Assembly (NCBI GenBank): GCA_964598535.1
Contig: CAZRCI010000015.1
Location: 1-64,000, forward strand
From: JALHMI01 sp964598535
Lineage (GTDB): Bacteria > Planctomycetota > Planctomycetia > Pirellulales > PALSA-1355
DNA length: 64,000 nt
Direction of reading: 5' to 3'
Both the position numbers and the translations under genes were made by a program. Below are positions 43,154 to 51,486 of this stretch, one piece after another. The notes beneath the pieces were generated by a model. It saw only the letters and a program-made list of their open reading frames with translations, was not told the DNA's origin and did no database searches. How positions within the stretch are numbered: position 1 is the first letter of the stretch; every line of letters begins with the position of its first letter.

Positions 43154-44335
43154 ATGGCTCGCCCCCAACAAACTCGACTTACGCGCCTGGGGGTCTATTA
43201 CAGCATCGTGACGCTGACCGTGCTCGTGGGAGCGACAAGCCGGCAGCTCAACCTGTTGATGCTGGTCGGCTGTGTCCTGGTAGGGCCGCTGCTGATGAGC
43301 TTTCTGTATGGACGTTGGGCAATCAGCAGGGTTTCTGTCGCACGCACGTTGCCGGCCAGTTTGCATGCCGGACAGCGGCTGCGCGTGGACGTGCAGTTTT
43401 CGAATCTACACAAATGGTTCGGGCTGTGGGCGATGCGGGTGGATGACGCGATCGAGCATCAGGCGATTCATTCCAACCAGTCAGCCAGCGTCGGAGTGTT
43501 TTTTCCGTACGTGCCGCGGGACACGGCGAGGCAGGGACATTACGAAGGTGTGCTGCCGTTTCGAGGGAGTTACCGGTTCGGCCCGTTGCGCGTCTCCACG
43601 CGTTTCCCAATGGGGTTGATGCGACATAGTCTGACCAGCGGCGCGCCCATGGAGCTGCTTGTGCACCCGAAGCTGGGGCGGTTGAGCCCGGGCTGGCTGA
43701 AGCAGATTCGAGAGCACGAGTCGGGTACGCAACGGATGCCCCGCCGAGGTCTGCTCGAGGCAGACTTTTATGGCTTGCGTGAATGGCGGCCGGGGGACAG
43801 CCGCCGCTGGATCCATTGGCGCACGTCCGCGCGACGGGGCGGGTTGATCGTGCAACAGTTCGAGCAACGGCGCAGCCAGAACCTGGCGATTCTTGTGGAT
43901 CTGTGGCAGCCTTCCCAGGCCGAGGCCCGTGATTTGGAGAACGTCGAGCGGGCAATCAGCTTCACGGCGACGTTGTTGACGGAACTGTGTCGCAAGCCCG
44001 GCGCGCAGTTGCATCTCGAAGTGGCCGCTCGCGAGCCGCTTACAAACGCGGGCGCCGGTTCTCCCGTATTTCTACGAGAGCAGATGGATGCTTTGGCGAT
44101 TGTAACGCCGCACGCGGGCGCCACGTTTCCCGAGCGGCTGGGCCATGTGCTGGCACTGATTCCGGCGGCGACTCCGACGGTCATGGTGACGACGCGCGGG
44201 ATCGATTGGGAGGCATTTGCGCGGGCGGCCGCGGAGCGAGAGGCGCAGCTCGACGGCCGTACCCTTTTGGAAGTTGACGTTCGCGGAGACGTGTTGCAAC
44301 GTTTGTTTGAGGAAAACGCTACCGCTGCGGGATAA
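43154..44335 (+). CDS. DUF58 domain protein
   Basis: A 393-residue protein. Two N-terminal membrane helices (~13-50, YSIVTLTVLVGATSRQLNLL) anchor it. The cytoplasmic or periplasmic domain contains the DUF58 signature DFYGLREWRPGDSRRWIHWR, followed by TSARRGGLIVQQFEQRRSQN, then a VWA-like Rossmann segment (LAILVDLWQPSQ). Partner of the MoxR ATPase upstream (264 bp gap). It ends 5 bp before the transglutaminase gene, so those two are surely co-transcribed. Confidence 0.93.
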   Translation: MARPQQTRLTRLGVYYSIVTLTVLVGATSRQLNLLMLVGCVLVGPLLMSFLYGRWAISRVSVARTLPASLHAGQRLRVDVQFSNLHKWFGLWAMRVDDAIEHQAIHSNQSASVGVFFPYVPRDTARQGHYEGVLPFRGSYRFGPLRVSTRFPMGLMRHSLTSGAPMELLVHPKLGRLSPGWLKQIREHESGTQRMPRRGLLEADFYGLREWRPGDSRRWIHWRTSARRGGLIVQQFEQRRSQNLAILVDLWQPSQAEARDLENVERAISFTATLLTELCRKPGAQLHLEVAAREPLTNAGAGSPVFLREQMDALAIVTPHAGATFPERLGHVLALIPAATPTVMVTTRGIDWEAFARAAAEREAQLDGRTLLEVDVRGDVLQRLFEENATAAG

Positions 44336-44340
44336 CGTAG

Positions 44341-46668
44341 ATGACGCCGAATTTGTTGCGACCATTTGCTCATCTGGCAATCGCCTTGCAGATCGTCTTG
44401 TCCTCGCTGCTCATTGTGTGGGGCGAGGGCAGCGTGGTTCTGTTCGTCACGACCCTCGCGCTATTGGCCATCTCGGCCTATGTAACGGATTGGCGGCAAT
44501 GGTTTCGCTTGAGCCAGCGAAGCGCGGATCTGCTGGCATTGGCGATGGTTACCTTCACGGCCATCGCGGCGTTTCGCACCGACCGTCAAGGGTTGTTGCT
44601 GGTCGTGGCGAATTTACAGTCGTATCTCCAATATGTGTTGTTTTTTCAGACCAAGACCGCACGCATCTATTGGCAGTTGTCACTGTTGAGCCTCGGGCAA
44701 ATGGCAATCGCTTCGACGCTCCTTCCGACTCCCGCGTTTGGTATCGTGCTGGCGATCCAGTTGCTGCTGGGCATCGTGGCGTTTGCCTTGCTGTTGATCG
44801 ACGCGGAGTCCGAGGCCGTACGGCAGCCCAGCGTGGGGCCACTAACGCTGCATGGCGGCTCGGCCGAGGTGAACCCTGCGGGACGCGGCTTCACGGGGGG
44901 CGAGATTTCCTATCTGTGGAAGGGCCTGCTGCCGGGGACAGTACTGGCAGTCGTGGGAACGGTTGTCATCATCATGCCGCTCTTTTTGGCGCTCCCGAGA
45001 TGGAACGTATCGATGTTCGAGTCGACCGACGCCTCGCCGATTCGCACCGTCGGGTTTACCGACAGCGTGATGCTCGGCGAGCTGGGGGGCGCGGTCAACA
45101 ACCCGGAACTCGTCATGCGAGTCACCTTTTTTCGAGGCCGCGGAGATTCGCCCATTCGCCTGGCCGGTGAACCGCTGTTTCGCGGTACGGTGTTGACTCG
45201 CTACGAGAATCATACGTGGAGCCAGCCCGCTCCGGCGCAACCGATTCACCTTCCCGACGAGGTTCGTAGTGCGATTACTCGGCAACGCATTTCGGCCGAA
45301 CCGCTCGACACGCCCGAGATTTTTCACGTTTCGCCGGCCGTGGCCGTCGACGGGCCGGACCAGCGTTTGAAGCTCAATCCGATCACGGGGCGTCTATTTC
45401 GGGCGGAAGAATTTCAACGTCGAACTTTGGAGTTCGACATCGGCACGACGGGGATTCGCGGGGATCGGCAGCGAACGGTGTTGCCAGCGCTGCGATCTCC
45501 GCAGAACATCGCGTCGCTGTTAGGGCCATTTAACGGGCCCGGGGCGAGCGATCAGTTTCCGCGGATTTCGGCATTGGCCAGTCAAATATTGGCCGATCAG
45601 GATATCGATCCGACGGAGACCCCGATTCAGGCCGCGCATGCGCTGTCGGATTACTTTCACAAGTCGGGCAGTTTTTTTTACTCGATCGAGCCGCAGCAGC
45701 GAGATCCTGAGCTCGATCCGCTGGAGGATTTTGCCAGCGAAAATCGCTCGGGCCATTGCGAGTATTTTGCCGGCGCGCTGGTGCTGATGCTTCGCAGCCA
45801 GGGGATTCCGGCGCAAATGGTCATCGGCTTCAAGGGCGGTGAATGGAACGACGTCGGAAAGTATTACCAGGTGCAGCAGTTGCACGCCCATGCCTGGGTT
45901 GAAGTGCTGCTGACAGGAAATCACGTGCCGCAAAACGAGTTTGCGGGAGAAGAATTGCCGACCGCGGCGTGGTTGGTGCTCGACCCGACCGAAGGAACTC
46001 ACGAGGCCACGACCACGGACAATAGTGACATCTTCGCTCAATTCCGACAATCGATCGACTATGCTCGTGTCTTGTGGATCAATTATATCGCCAGCTTGAA
46101 CGCCAAACGGCAGCGTCAAGGGATCTACGAACCATTGGCCGCGGGGATCGAGGCGGGCATCGACAATCTTTTTAGCGTCGAGGCCTGGCAAGCGCGTCTG
46201 GACGTGCTTGAGCAAAGCCGCATCGGACGCTTCTGGTTCTGGTATCGCCACCATTGGTTCAGTTGGCGCGGAGGGTTGGTCGCGATAGGGTTTTGCCTGG
46301 GGGGCGCGGCAATCTTTTTCGGCGTCAAATCCGCCTGGAATGCCATCCGCCGCCGCGGCTGGTTGGGGACTCCGCCGCCGCTTGAAGCGGGGCCGGTGCT
46401 GGAGATGTACCGCCGCCTGGAATCGGTGCTGGCGCCGCTGGGGATCGTGCGGAGCCCCTCGCAAACGGCATATGAGTTTGCGCTGGCGGCTGGCGGGGAG
46501 TTGGCCGACCGGGCGGAGTATCAGCGGTTGTCGCCGCTTCCAGGCCGTATTGTCACGGCCTTTTATCGCCTGCGCTTCGGCGGCCACACCCTAGACAAGC
46601 CCGAGGCCGAGGCTGTAGAACAGGCTCTCACCGAATTGGAAGTCGTGCTCGATCGCTCGCGCAAGTGA
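44341..46668 (+). CDS. TgpA-type membrane transglutaminase-like protein
   Basis: A 775-residue protein. Five to six N-terminal helices correspond to the DUF3488 region, one more lies after residue ~200, and one near 640 (FSWRGGLVAIGFCLGGAAIF). The transglutaminase triad is intact: Cys ~473 (ENRSGHCEYFAGALVLMLRS), His ~515 (LHAHAWVEVLL) and Asp ~545 (WLVLDPTEG). A DUF4129-like tail ends it. Forms the third part of the MoxR-DUF58-transglutaminase unit. Its substrate and envelope role are unknown; a periplasmic peptidase or cross-linking activity is a family-level inference. Confidence 0.93.
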   Translation: MTPNLLRPFAHLAIALQIVLSSLLIVWGEGSVVLFVTTLALLAISAYVTDWRQWFRLSQRSADLLALAMVTFTAIAAFRTDRQGLLLVVANLQSYLQYVLFFQTKTARIYWQLSLLSLGQMAIASTLLPTPAFGIVLAIQLLLGIVAFALLLIDAESEAVRQPSVGPLTLHGGSAEVNPAGRGFTGGEISYLWKGLLPGTVLAVVGTVVIIMPLFLALPRWNVSMFESTDASPIRTVGFTDSVMLGELGGAVNNPELVMRVTFFRGRGDSPIRLAGEPLFRGTVLTRYENHTWSQPAPAQPIHLPDEVRSAITRQRISAEPLDTPEIFHVSPAVAVDGPDQRLKLNPITGRLFRAEEFQRRTLEFDIGTTGIRGDRQRTVLPALRSPQNIASLLGPFNGPGASDQFPRISALASQILADQDIDPTETPIQAAHALSDYFHKSGSFFYSIEPQQRDPELDPLEDFASENRSGHCEYFAGALVLMLRSQGIPAQMVIGFKGGEWNDVGKYYQVQQLHAHAWVEVLLTGNHVPQNEFAGEELPTAAWLVLDPTEGTHEATTTDNSDIFAQFRQSIDYARVLWINYIASLNAKRQRQGIYEPLAAGIEAGIDNLFSVEAWQARLDVLEQSRIGRFWFWYRHHWFSWRGGLVAIGFCLGGAAIFFGVKSAWNAIRRRGWLGTPPPLEAGPVLEMYRRLESVLAPLGIVRSPSQTAYEFALAAGGELADRAEYQRLSPLPGRIVTAFYRLRFGGHTLDKPEAEAVEQALTELEVVLDRSRK

Positions 46669-46774
46669 CCATTCCCAACCCTCCCTGCCGCGAGCGAACC
46701 GGCTGAGCTCTTACCGCGCAGCACTCTCCGCTATGGAGCTGCGCTTGCAGTGACACGAAGCTATTATTAGTGAC

Positions 46775-47812
46775 ATGAAAATTGGCCTCATCGGTTATCA
46801 GGGCTCTGGTAAGAGCACATTTTTTCAGTGGTTGACGGGTGTGCAACCAGACCCGGCGCTGGCCCACTCGTCGCAACAGGCGATGGCGGCCGTGCCAGAT
46901 GAGCGCGTTGACCCGCTATGCAAGATCTACACTCCCAAGAAAATCACGCTGGCGTCGCTCGAACTGGTGGATAGCGCCGGACTGAGCCGGACCCACGAGG
47001 GCAACGCCGCGCGGCTCGCGCAGATTCGCGAGGCCGGCTGCCTGGTGCTGGTGGTCGGTGCGTTCGAGTCGGGCGTCAACGCGATGGCCGACGTCGACAG
47101 CTTTGCCGAAGATTTCTTGCTGGCGGATATGGAGATCGTTTCGGGGCGCGTGGAACGGCTGCGCGAAAGCACCAAGAAGCCCCGGCCGGGAAGAGATCAG
47201 GAACTTGCGGAGCTGGCAGCGCTCGAACCGTTGTTGGCCGCCTTGGAAGCCGGCACGCCGCTTTCCGAGATCGACATGAACGAAGAACAGCTCAAAGTAA
47301 CGCGATCGTTTCGGTTGTTGACCGAGAAGCCAAAGTTCGTGATTTTTAACATCGCCGACGATGCCGATCCGGCGTCGTTCCTGGCCAAGCTCGCGGCGCA
47401 AAAGCCCGATCTGCGGGCCGTGGCCGTGCCGGCCGGCTTGGAGCTCGAACTCTCGAAGATGAGCCCTGAAGATCGTGAGGCGTTTCGCGAGGAGATGGGC
47501 GTGGGCGGCTTCGATCGCGATACGCTGCTTCGCACGCTGCTCGATGTGTCGGGGCAGATGTTGTACTTCACGGCCGGCGAAAAGGAAGTTCGCACGTGGA
47601 TGCTTCGCAAAGGCGGCACTGCGCTCGAAGCGGCGGCGAACATTCACACCGATCTTGCCCGGGGATTCATTCGGGCGGAAGTGATGAAATGTGCCGATCT
47701 GGTCCGTCTGGGAAGCGAGCGCGAAATCAAGGCCGCGGGCCTGGTCCGGCAGGAACCCAAGGACTACGTCATCCAGGATGGCGATATCCTTAATATTCGC
47801 TTCAGCGTCTAA
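46775..47812 (+). CDS. YchF/Obg-like GTPase family protein with DUF933 (TGS)
   Basis: A 345-residue P-loop protein. G1 is GLIGYQGSGKSTFFQWL, DSAGLSRTHEGN provides the G3 equivalent, and NIAD appears in place of NKxD, as YchF-type proteins prefer ATP. The C-terminal DUF933 region (ILDVSGQMLYFTAGEKEVRT..., EVMKCADLVRLGSEREIKAA, DYVIQDGDILNIRFSV) is the TGS-like domain. The G2-to-G3 insert differs from canonical YchF, so it is a paralogue-type member. Bicistronic status with the downstream fbp is doubtful (205-bp gap). Confidence 0.85.
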   Translation: MKIGLIGYQGSGKSTFFQWLTGVQPDPALAHSSQQAMAAVPDERVDPLCKIYTPKKITLASLELVDSAGLSRTHEGNAARLAQIREAGCLVLVVGAFESGVNAMADVDSFAEDFLLADMEIVSGRVERLRESTKKPRPGRDQELAELAALEPLLAALEAGTPLSEIDMNEEQLKVTRSFRLLTEKPKFVIFNIADDADPASFLAKLAAQKPDLRAVAVPAGLELELSKMSPEDREAFREEMGVGGFDRDTLLRTLLDVSGQMLYFTAGEKEVRTWMLRKGGTALEAAANIHTDLARGFIRAEVMKCADLVRLGSEREIKAAGLVRQEPKDYVIQDGDILNIRFSV

Positions 47813-48017
47813 CGCTTAGGCTTGGGAGGGGCGCGCGGCCCGCACCGAACCGCGGCTGGCGGAGCGTCGTCCGAGCAGCGGTGATCGCCGCCGTTGGCAG
47901 AAAGCACCGCCGGTTGCGAGGCGGCCCATTGCTTGCCCCCATCGAACTGGCAATACTGAGCGCAGGCGGACTTCGGAAAATTGCTACGACGACCGGGCTC
48001 CTGCGAAAGGCGAATGC

Positions 48018-49052
48018 GTGAGCGCTGAAACTCCGGCGGAATCCGTCCCGCGACTGACATTTCCTCCTTTGATCACCGTCCAACAGCACATTCTTAGCGA
48101 GCAACGCCGATTCAGCGGCGCCTCGGGTGAGTTTTCGTGGCTGCTGTCGGGAGTGACGCTGGCTACCAAGCTGATCGAGGCCAAAGTCCGCCGGGCGGGC
48201 CTCTCGGATATTCTGGGGGTCCAGGGCGACGTGAACGTCCAGGGCGAGATCCAGCAGAAGCTCGACGTGTATGCCAACGACATGCTGTTGCATGCGCTTC
48301 GTGTGCGCGAGAGCGTGGCGGTGATGGCGTCAGAGGAAAACGAGCACCCGATCCTGGCGGGCGGATCTCCGAACGCGAAGTATATCGTGGTGTTCGACCC
48401 GCTGGATGGCTCGTCGAATATCGACGTGAATGTCAGCGTCGGCACCACGTTTTCGATTCTCAAGCGGACCGGGCCGCTAGACAGCAGGGCCACGGTCGAT
48501 GAGGTATTGCAACCCGGCAGCCAACAGATCGCGGCAGGCTATGTCCTGTATGGCTCGTCGACCATGCTGGTTTATACGGCAGGCAACGGCGTGCATGGTT
48601 TCACGCTCGATCCAGCGGTCGGCGCCTATGTGCTCTCGCACCCGGATATCAAGATTCCCGAATCGGGCCCCTATTATTCGATGAACGAGGCGCACCTGGA
48701 TCGCACGCCGGCGCCCTATCAGCGTTATGTGGCGGGGCTGCGAAGTGGCGAGTTTGGACACCGGTACGCGTCGCGTTATATTGGCTCGATGGTGTCGGAC
48801 TTCCACCGGACGCTGCTCAAGGGCGGTGTGTTTTTGTACCCCCCGAATACCGAACGGCCGCAGGGGAAATTGCGGCTGTTGTATGAAGCCAACCCGATTG
48901 CTTTCATCGCCGAGCATGCAGGCGGCCAAGCCAGCAACGGCCGCCTGCGTATTCTCGACATCAAGCCCGGCAGCATTCACGAACGAACTCCGCTCGTGGT
49001 GGGAGGTCCGGCGGAAATGCAAGCCTTTGAACGTATTATGGCCGAGGCTTGA
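48018..49052 (+). CDS. fbp: Class 1 fructose-1,6-bisphosphatase
   Basis: The gluconeogenic enzyme that removes the C1 phosphate from fructose-1,6-bisphosphate. GTG 48018 follows an AAAGG site and gives 344 residues. SEENEHPI and the metal site IVVFDPLDGSSNIDVNVSVG are diagnostic. YSMNEAHLDRTPAPYQRYVA, RYIGSMVSDFHRTLLKGGVF and LYEANPIAFIAEHAGGQASN are the substrate-binding segments. No allosteric signature was assessed. It is followed by the first foldback element. Confidence 0.96.
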   Translation: MSAETPAESVPRLTFPPLITVQQHILSEQRRFSGASGEFSWLLSGVTLATKLIEAKVRRAGLSDILGVQGDVNVQGEIQQKLDVYANDMLLHALRVRESVAVMASEENEHPILAGGSPNAKYIVVFDPLDGSSNIDVNVSVGTTFSILKRTGPLDSRATVDEVLQPGSQQIAAGYVLYGSSTMLVYTAGNGVHGFTLDPAVGAYVLSHPDIKIPESGPYYSMNEAHLDRTPAPYQRYVAGLRSGEFGHRYASRYIGSMVSDFHRTLLKGGVFLYPPNTERPQGKLRLLYEANPIAFIAEHAGGQASNGRLRILDIKPGSIHERTPLVVGGPAEMQAFERIMAEA

Positions 49053-49416
49053 ACGCGATTTAAACCCCGCGGACGAAACGGTGGTGTCCTAAGAGTGTGT
49101 TGCTGGAAGGGAATGCCTGTGTGGCACGCTCAGAGCGCAGCGTGGGCGTGCTGAAGTTGACTCGGAAAATCATGGTCATTCGAGCACGCCCTTCGTTCCT
49201 CAGGGCCGTGCCACCTCCGGCAACACATTTTTAGGACACTACCTACGAAACCCACAGCCTATTGCGGGGTTTATAATGGTGCGCTATGGACTAACGCCTG
49301 TAAAACAGGGGGGGCGAGCTGATACTTGCGGCGGCATGCAAGCATCAGAAGAGCTGGCCTTTCCCCTCTGGGGACATGCAAGTTAACGACTTACCGCAGA
49401 CTGAATTGGAGATGTC
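49053..49416. other. Intergenic region carrying a foldback element
   Basis: Apart from the element at 49080-49243, the 364 bp contain a TATAAT (49272-49277) that could be a -10 for the downstream exported-protein gene, though no matching -35 is visible. GGAG (49405-49408) is its ribosome site. Confidence 0.5.
49072..49251. mobile_element. 164-bp foldback/MITE-like element, copy 1
   Basis: The element spans 49080-49243, starting GGTGGTGTCCTAAGAGTGTG and ending as the inverted complement GGTAGTGTCCTAAAAATGTG (about 24 bp terminal inverted repeats, 21 identical). The flanks are GACGAAAC (49072-49079) and TACGAAAC (49244-49251), an 8-bp target duplication with one change. The interior folds back: TGGCACG and GGGCGTGCT on the left recur inverted on the right. 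No transposase is encoded. A second copy lies at 59381. It is probably non-autonomous. Confidence 0.85.
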
Positions 49417-49998
49417 ATGAGCCGCAATAATAAGACCGTGCTCGCGCTGTTGGCGGTGGCGGGTCTCGCCGCCGTGGCCTATGCGCTTCTGCCTGCGGGG
49501 CCCGATCCCGATTTGGTCAAGGTGCAGCAGTTGCAAGAGAAACTTTTCGATCCCAACGCCAAGCTTTCGGACGACGAGCGGCGCGAAGGGTTTCGCGAGC
49601 TGCGAACCGCTTCGGAAAACCTGACCGACGACCAGCGAACGCAGGTTTTTCGCGAGAATCCCATGGCGCGGCGAATGCGACAGTCGGTGGTCGAATACTT
49701 CGACCTGCCTGAGGATAAACGCGTGGCGTTGCTCGACAAGCATATCGATGAGATGGAAAAGTTTCGGAAGCAGGCCGAGAAAAGGAGAGCGGAACGCCGT
49801 GAAAAAGGGGATGGACCTCCGCCGAATTGGGGTAACCGCGACGGCGCTGGCGGCGATCCCAACGCGATGCGCAAGCGGATGCTCGACAATACGTCGCCGA
49901 CCGAGCGGGCCATGTTCGGCGAGTATTTCAAACAACTGGGAGAACGTCGCCAGCAGCGCGGTCTGCCGCCGATGGGCGGACCCTTTGGTCAGCGATAG
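49417..49998 (+). CDS. Exported or membrane-anchored protein of unknown function
   Basis: A 193-residue protein that begins with a membrane helix/signal anchor (KTVLALLAVAGLAAVAYALL). The remainder is highly charged and helical (KVQQLQEKLFDPNAKLSDDE, then DKHIDEMEKFRKQAEKRRAE), resembling a coiled coil, and ends in a Gly/Pro-rich tail. I recognise no domain. GGAG eight bases ahead of ATG 49417 supports the start. It converges with the DUF1501 gene (51 bp between stops). Confidence 0.8.
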   Translation: MSRNNKTVLALLAVAGLAAVAYALLPAGPDPDLVKVQQLQEKLFDPNAKLSDDERREGFRELRTASENLTDDQRTQVFRENPMARRMRQSVVEYFDLPEDKRVALLDKHIDEMEKFRKQAEKRRAERREKGDGPPPNWGNRDGAGGDPNAMRKRMLDNTSPTERAMFGEYFKQLGERRQQRGLPPMGGPFGQR

Positions 49999-50049
49999 CC
50001 GGAACCGAGGAGGGGCTGCAAGAAAGGCTTGGACTCTTCAACGAGCCCG

Positions 50050-51486
50050 CTAGGCCAGCCATTCTGGAATGACTCGGCCGTGAACGTCGGTCAGACGAAA
50101 ATCGCGACCGGCGTAGCGGTATGTCAGGCGGGTGTGATCCAGCCCCAGACAGTGCAGGATCGTCGCGTGCAGATCGTGCACGTGAACCTTATTGTCCACG
50201 GCGGCGAATCCGAAGTCGTCGGTTGCGCCGTAGACTTGTCCGCCGCGAATGCCGCCGCCGGCAAGCCACATCGTAAACCCATAGTGGTTGAGATCGCGGC
50301 CGCTCAGATTTGGCAATTCGGCAACCGGCGTTCGGCCGAATTCACCACCCCACAGCACGAGCGTGCTGTCGAGCATGCCGCGCTGTTTGAGATCGGCCAG
50401 AAACGCGGCGATCGGACCGTCCCAATCACCCGCCAGCTTGCGATGCTCGGCCTCGATATTGTCGTGGTTGTCCCAGGGCTGTCCGGCGCCGCTCCACACC
50501 TGAATGAAGCGAACGCCGCGTTCGAGCAGCCGGCGCGTGATCAGAAGCTGACGACCTTGCAGCCCCTCGCCATAGCTCTCGCGAATATGCCGAGGCTCGC
50601 GCGTGATGTCAAACGCGTCGGCCGCTTCGCTCTGCATGCGGTAGGCCAGTTCGAACGACTCGATGCGAGACTCCAGGCGAGCGTCGGCGGCGTGGCCGGC
50701 GGCGTGCTTGCGATTCAGCCGCTGCACGAGATCGAGTTGCCGCCGTTGCTCGTCGAGCGAGAGCGCATCGTTGCGGATGTTTTCGACCAGCTTGTCGATC
50801 TCGGTGTGCTGCGTGTCGATGTGCGTGCCCTGGTACGCGCCGGGAAGAAACGCGGCGCGCCAGTTCTGCGTGGCCACGACGGGATATCCGCCCGGGCAAA
50901 GGGCAATGAATCCCGGCAGGTTCTGATTCTCCGCCCCCAGGCCGTAGGTGATCCAGGAGCCCATGCTGGGGCGCGGCAACCGGCCGTCGCCGCAATTCAT
51001 GAGGAGCAGCGAGGGCTCGTGATTCGGCACATCGGCGGTCATGGAACGAACGATGCACAGATCATCGATGTGCGCGGCCGTTTTGGCAAACAACTCGCTC
51101 ACTTCGATGCCGCTTTCGCCGTAGCGCGCGAACTTGAACGGCGAGCGCATGGCGGCTCCGGTCTTGCGCTCCGTGCGGAGGCTGCCGGGCAGCGGTTGAC
51201 CGTGGTGCTTGTCGAGCGCCGGTTTAGGGTCGAAGGTATCGACCTGCGAGGGGCCGCCGTTCATGAACAGGTGAACCACGCGGTGGGCCTTGGCTTCAAA
51301 ATGCGGCGGGCGCAGCGCCAAGGCGCTCGTCGTCGCGGCCTGGGCTCCTTGTGCGAAAAGGCCATCGGCAGCCGTGATGCCAGCCAGGCCGAGCAGCCCC
51401 ATGCCGAGGCCGCTGCGCGTAAGCATCTCGCGGCGGGTGATGTGGGACTCAAACGATGCCCTGGATCGATCGTCGCTCATCGTCAT
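50050..51486 (-). CDS. DUF1501 protein with Tat signal
   Basis: A 478-residue sulfatase-like exported protein that is highly typical of planctomycetes. A twin-arginine signal (ITRREMLTRSGLGMGLLGLA) directs folded export. HLFMNGGPSQVDTFDPKPAL is the DUF1501 signature; ALCPGGYPVVATQNWRAAF and VLWGGEFGRTP (metal-site region) follow, then YGATDDFGFAAVDNKVHVHD and ILHCLGLDHTRLTYRYAGRD. ATG 51486 overlaps the upstream stop as TGATG; ATG 51480 is the alternative. It is translationally coupled to the PSD1 gene. Confidence 0.94.
   Translation of the reverse strand: MTMSDDRSRASFESHITRREMLTRSGLGMGLLGLAGITAADGLFAQGAQAATTSALALRPPHFEAKAHRVVHLFMNGGPSQVDTFDPKPALDKHHGQPLPGSLRTERKTGAAMRSPFKFARYGESGIEVSELFAKTAAHIDDLCIVRSMTADVPNHEPSLLLMNCGDGRLPRPSMGSWITYGLGAENQNLPGFIALCPGGYPVVATQNWRAAFLPGAYQGTHIDTQHTEIDKLVENIRNDALSLDEQRRQLDLVQRLNRKHAAGHAADARLESRIESFELAYRMQSEAADAFDITREPRHIRESYGEGLQGRQLLITRRLLERGVRFIQVWSGAGQPWDNHDNIEAEHRKLAGDWDGPIAAFLADLKQRGMLDSTLVLWGGEFGRTPVAELPNLSGRDLNHYGFTMWLAGGGIRGGQVYGATDDFGFAAVDNKVHVHDLHATILHCLGLDHTRLTYRYAGRDFRLTDVHGRVIPEWLA

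Noticed and set aside
46716..46744. GCGCAGC/GCTGCGC hairpin after the transglutaminase gene as a terminator
   Set aside because: No T-run follows on the plus strand and the inner stem has mismatches; left unassigned.
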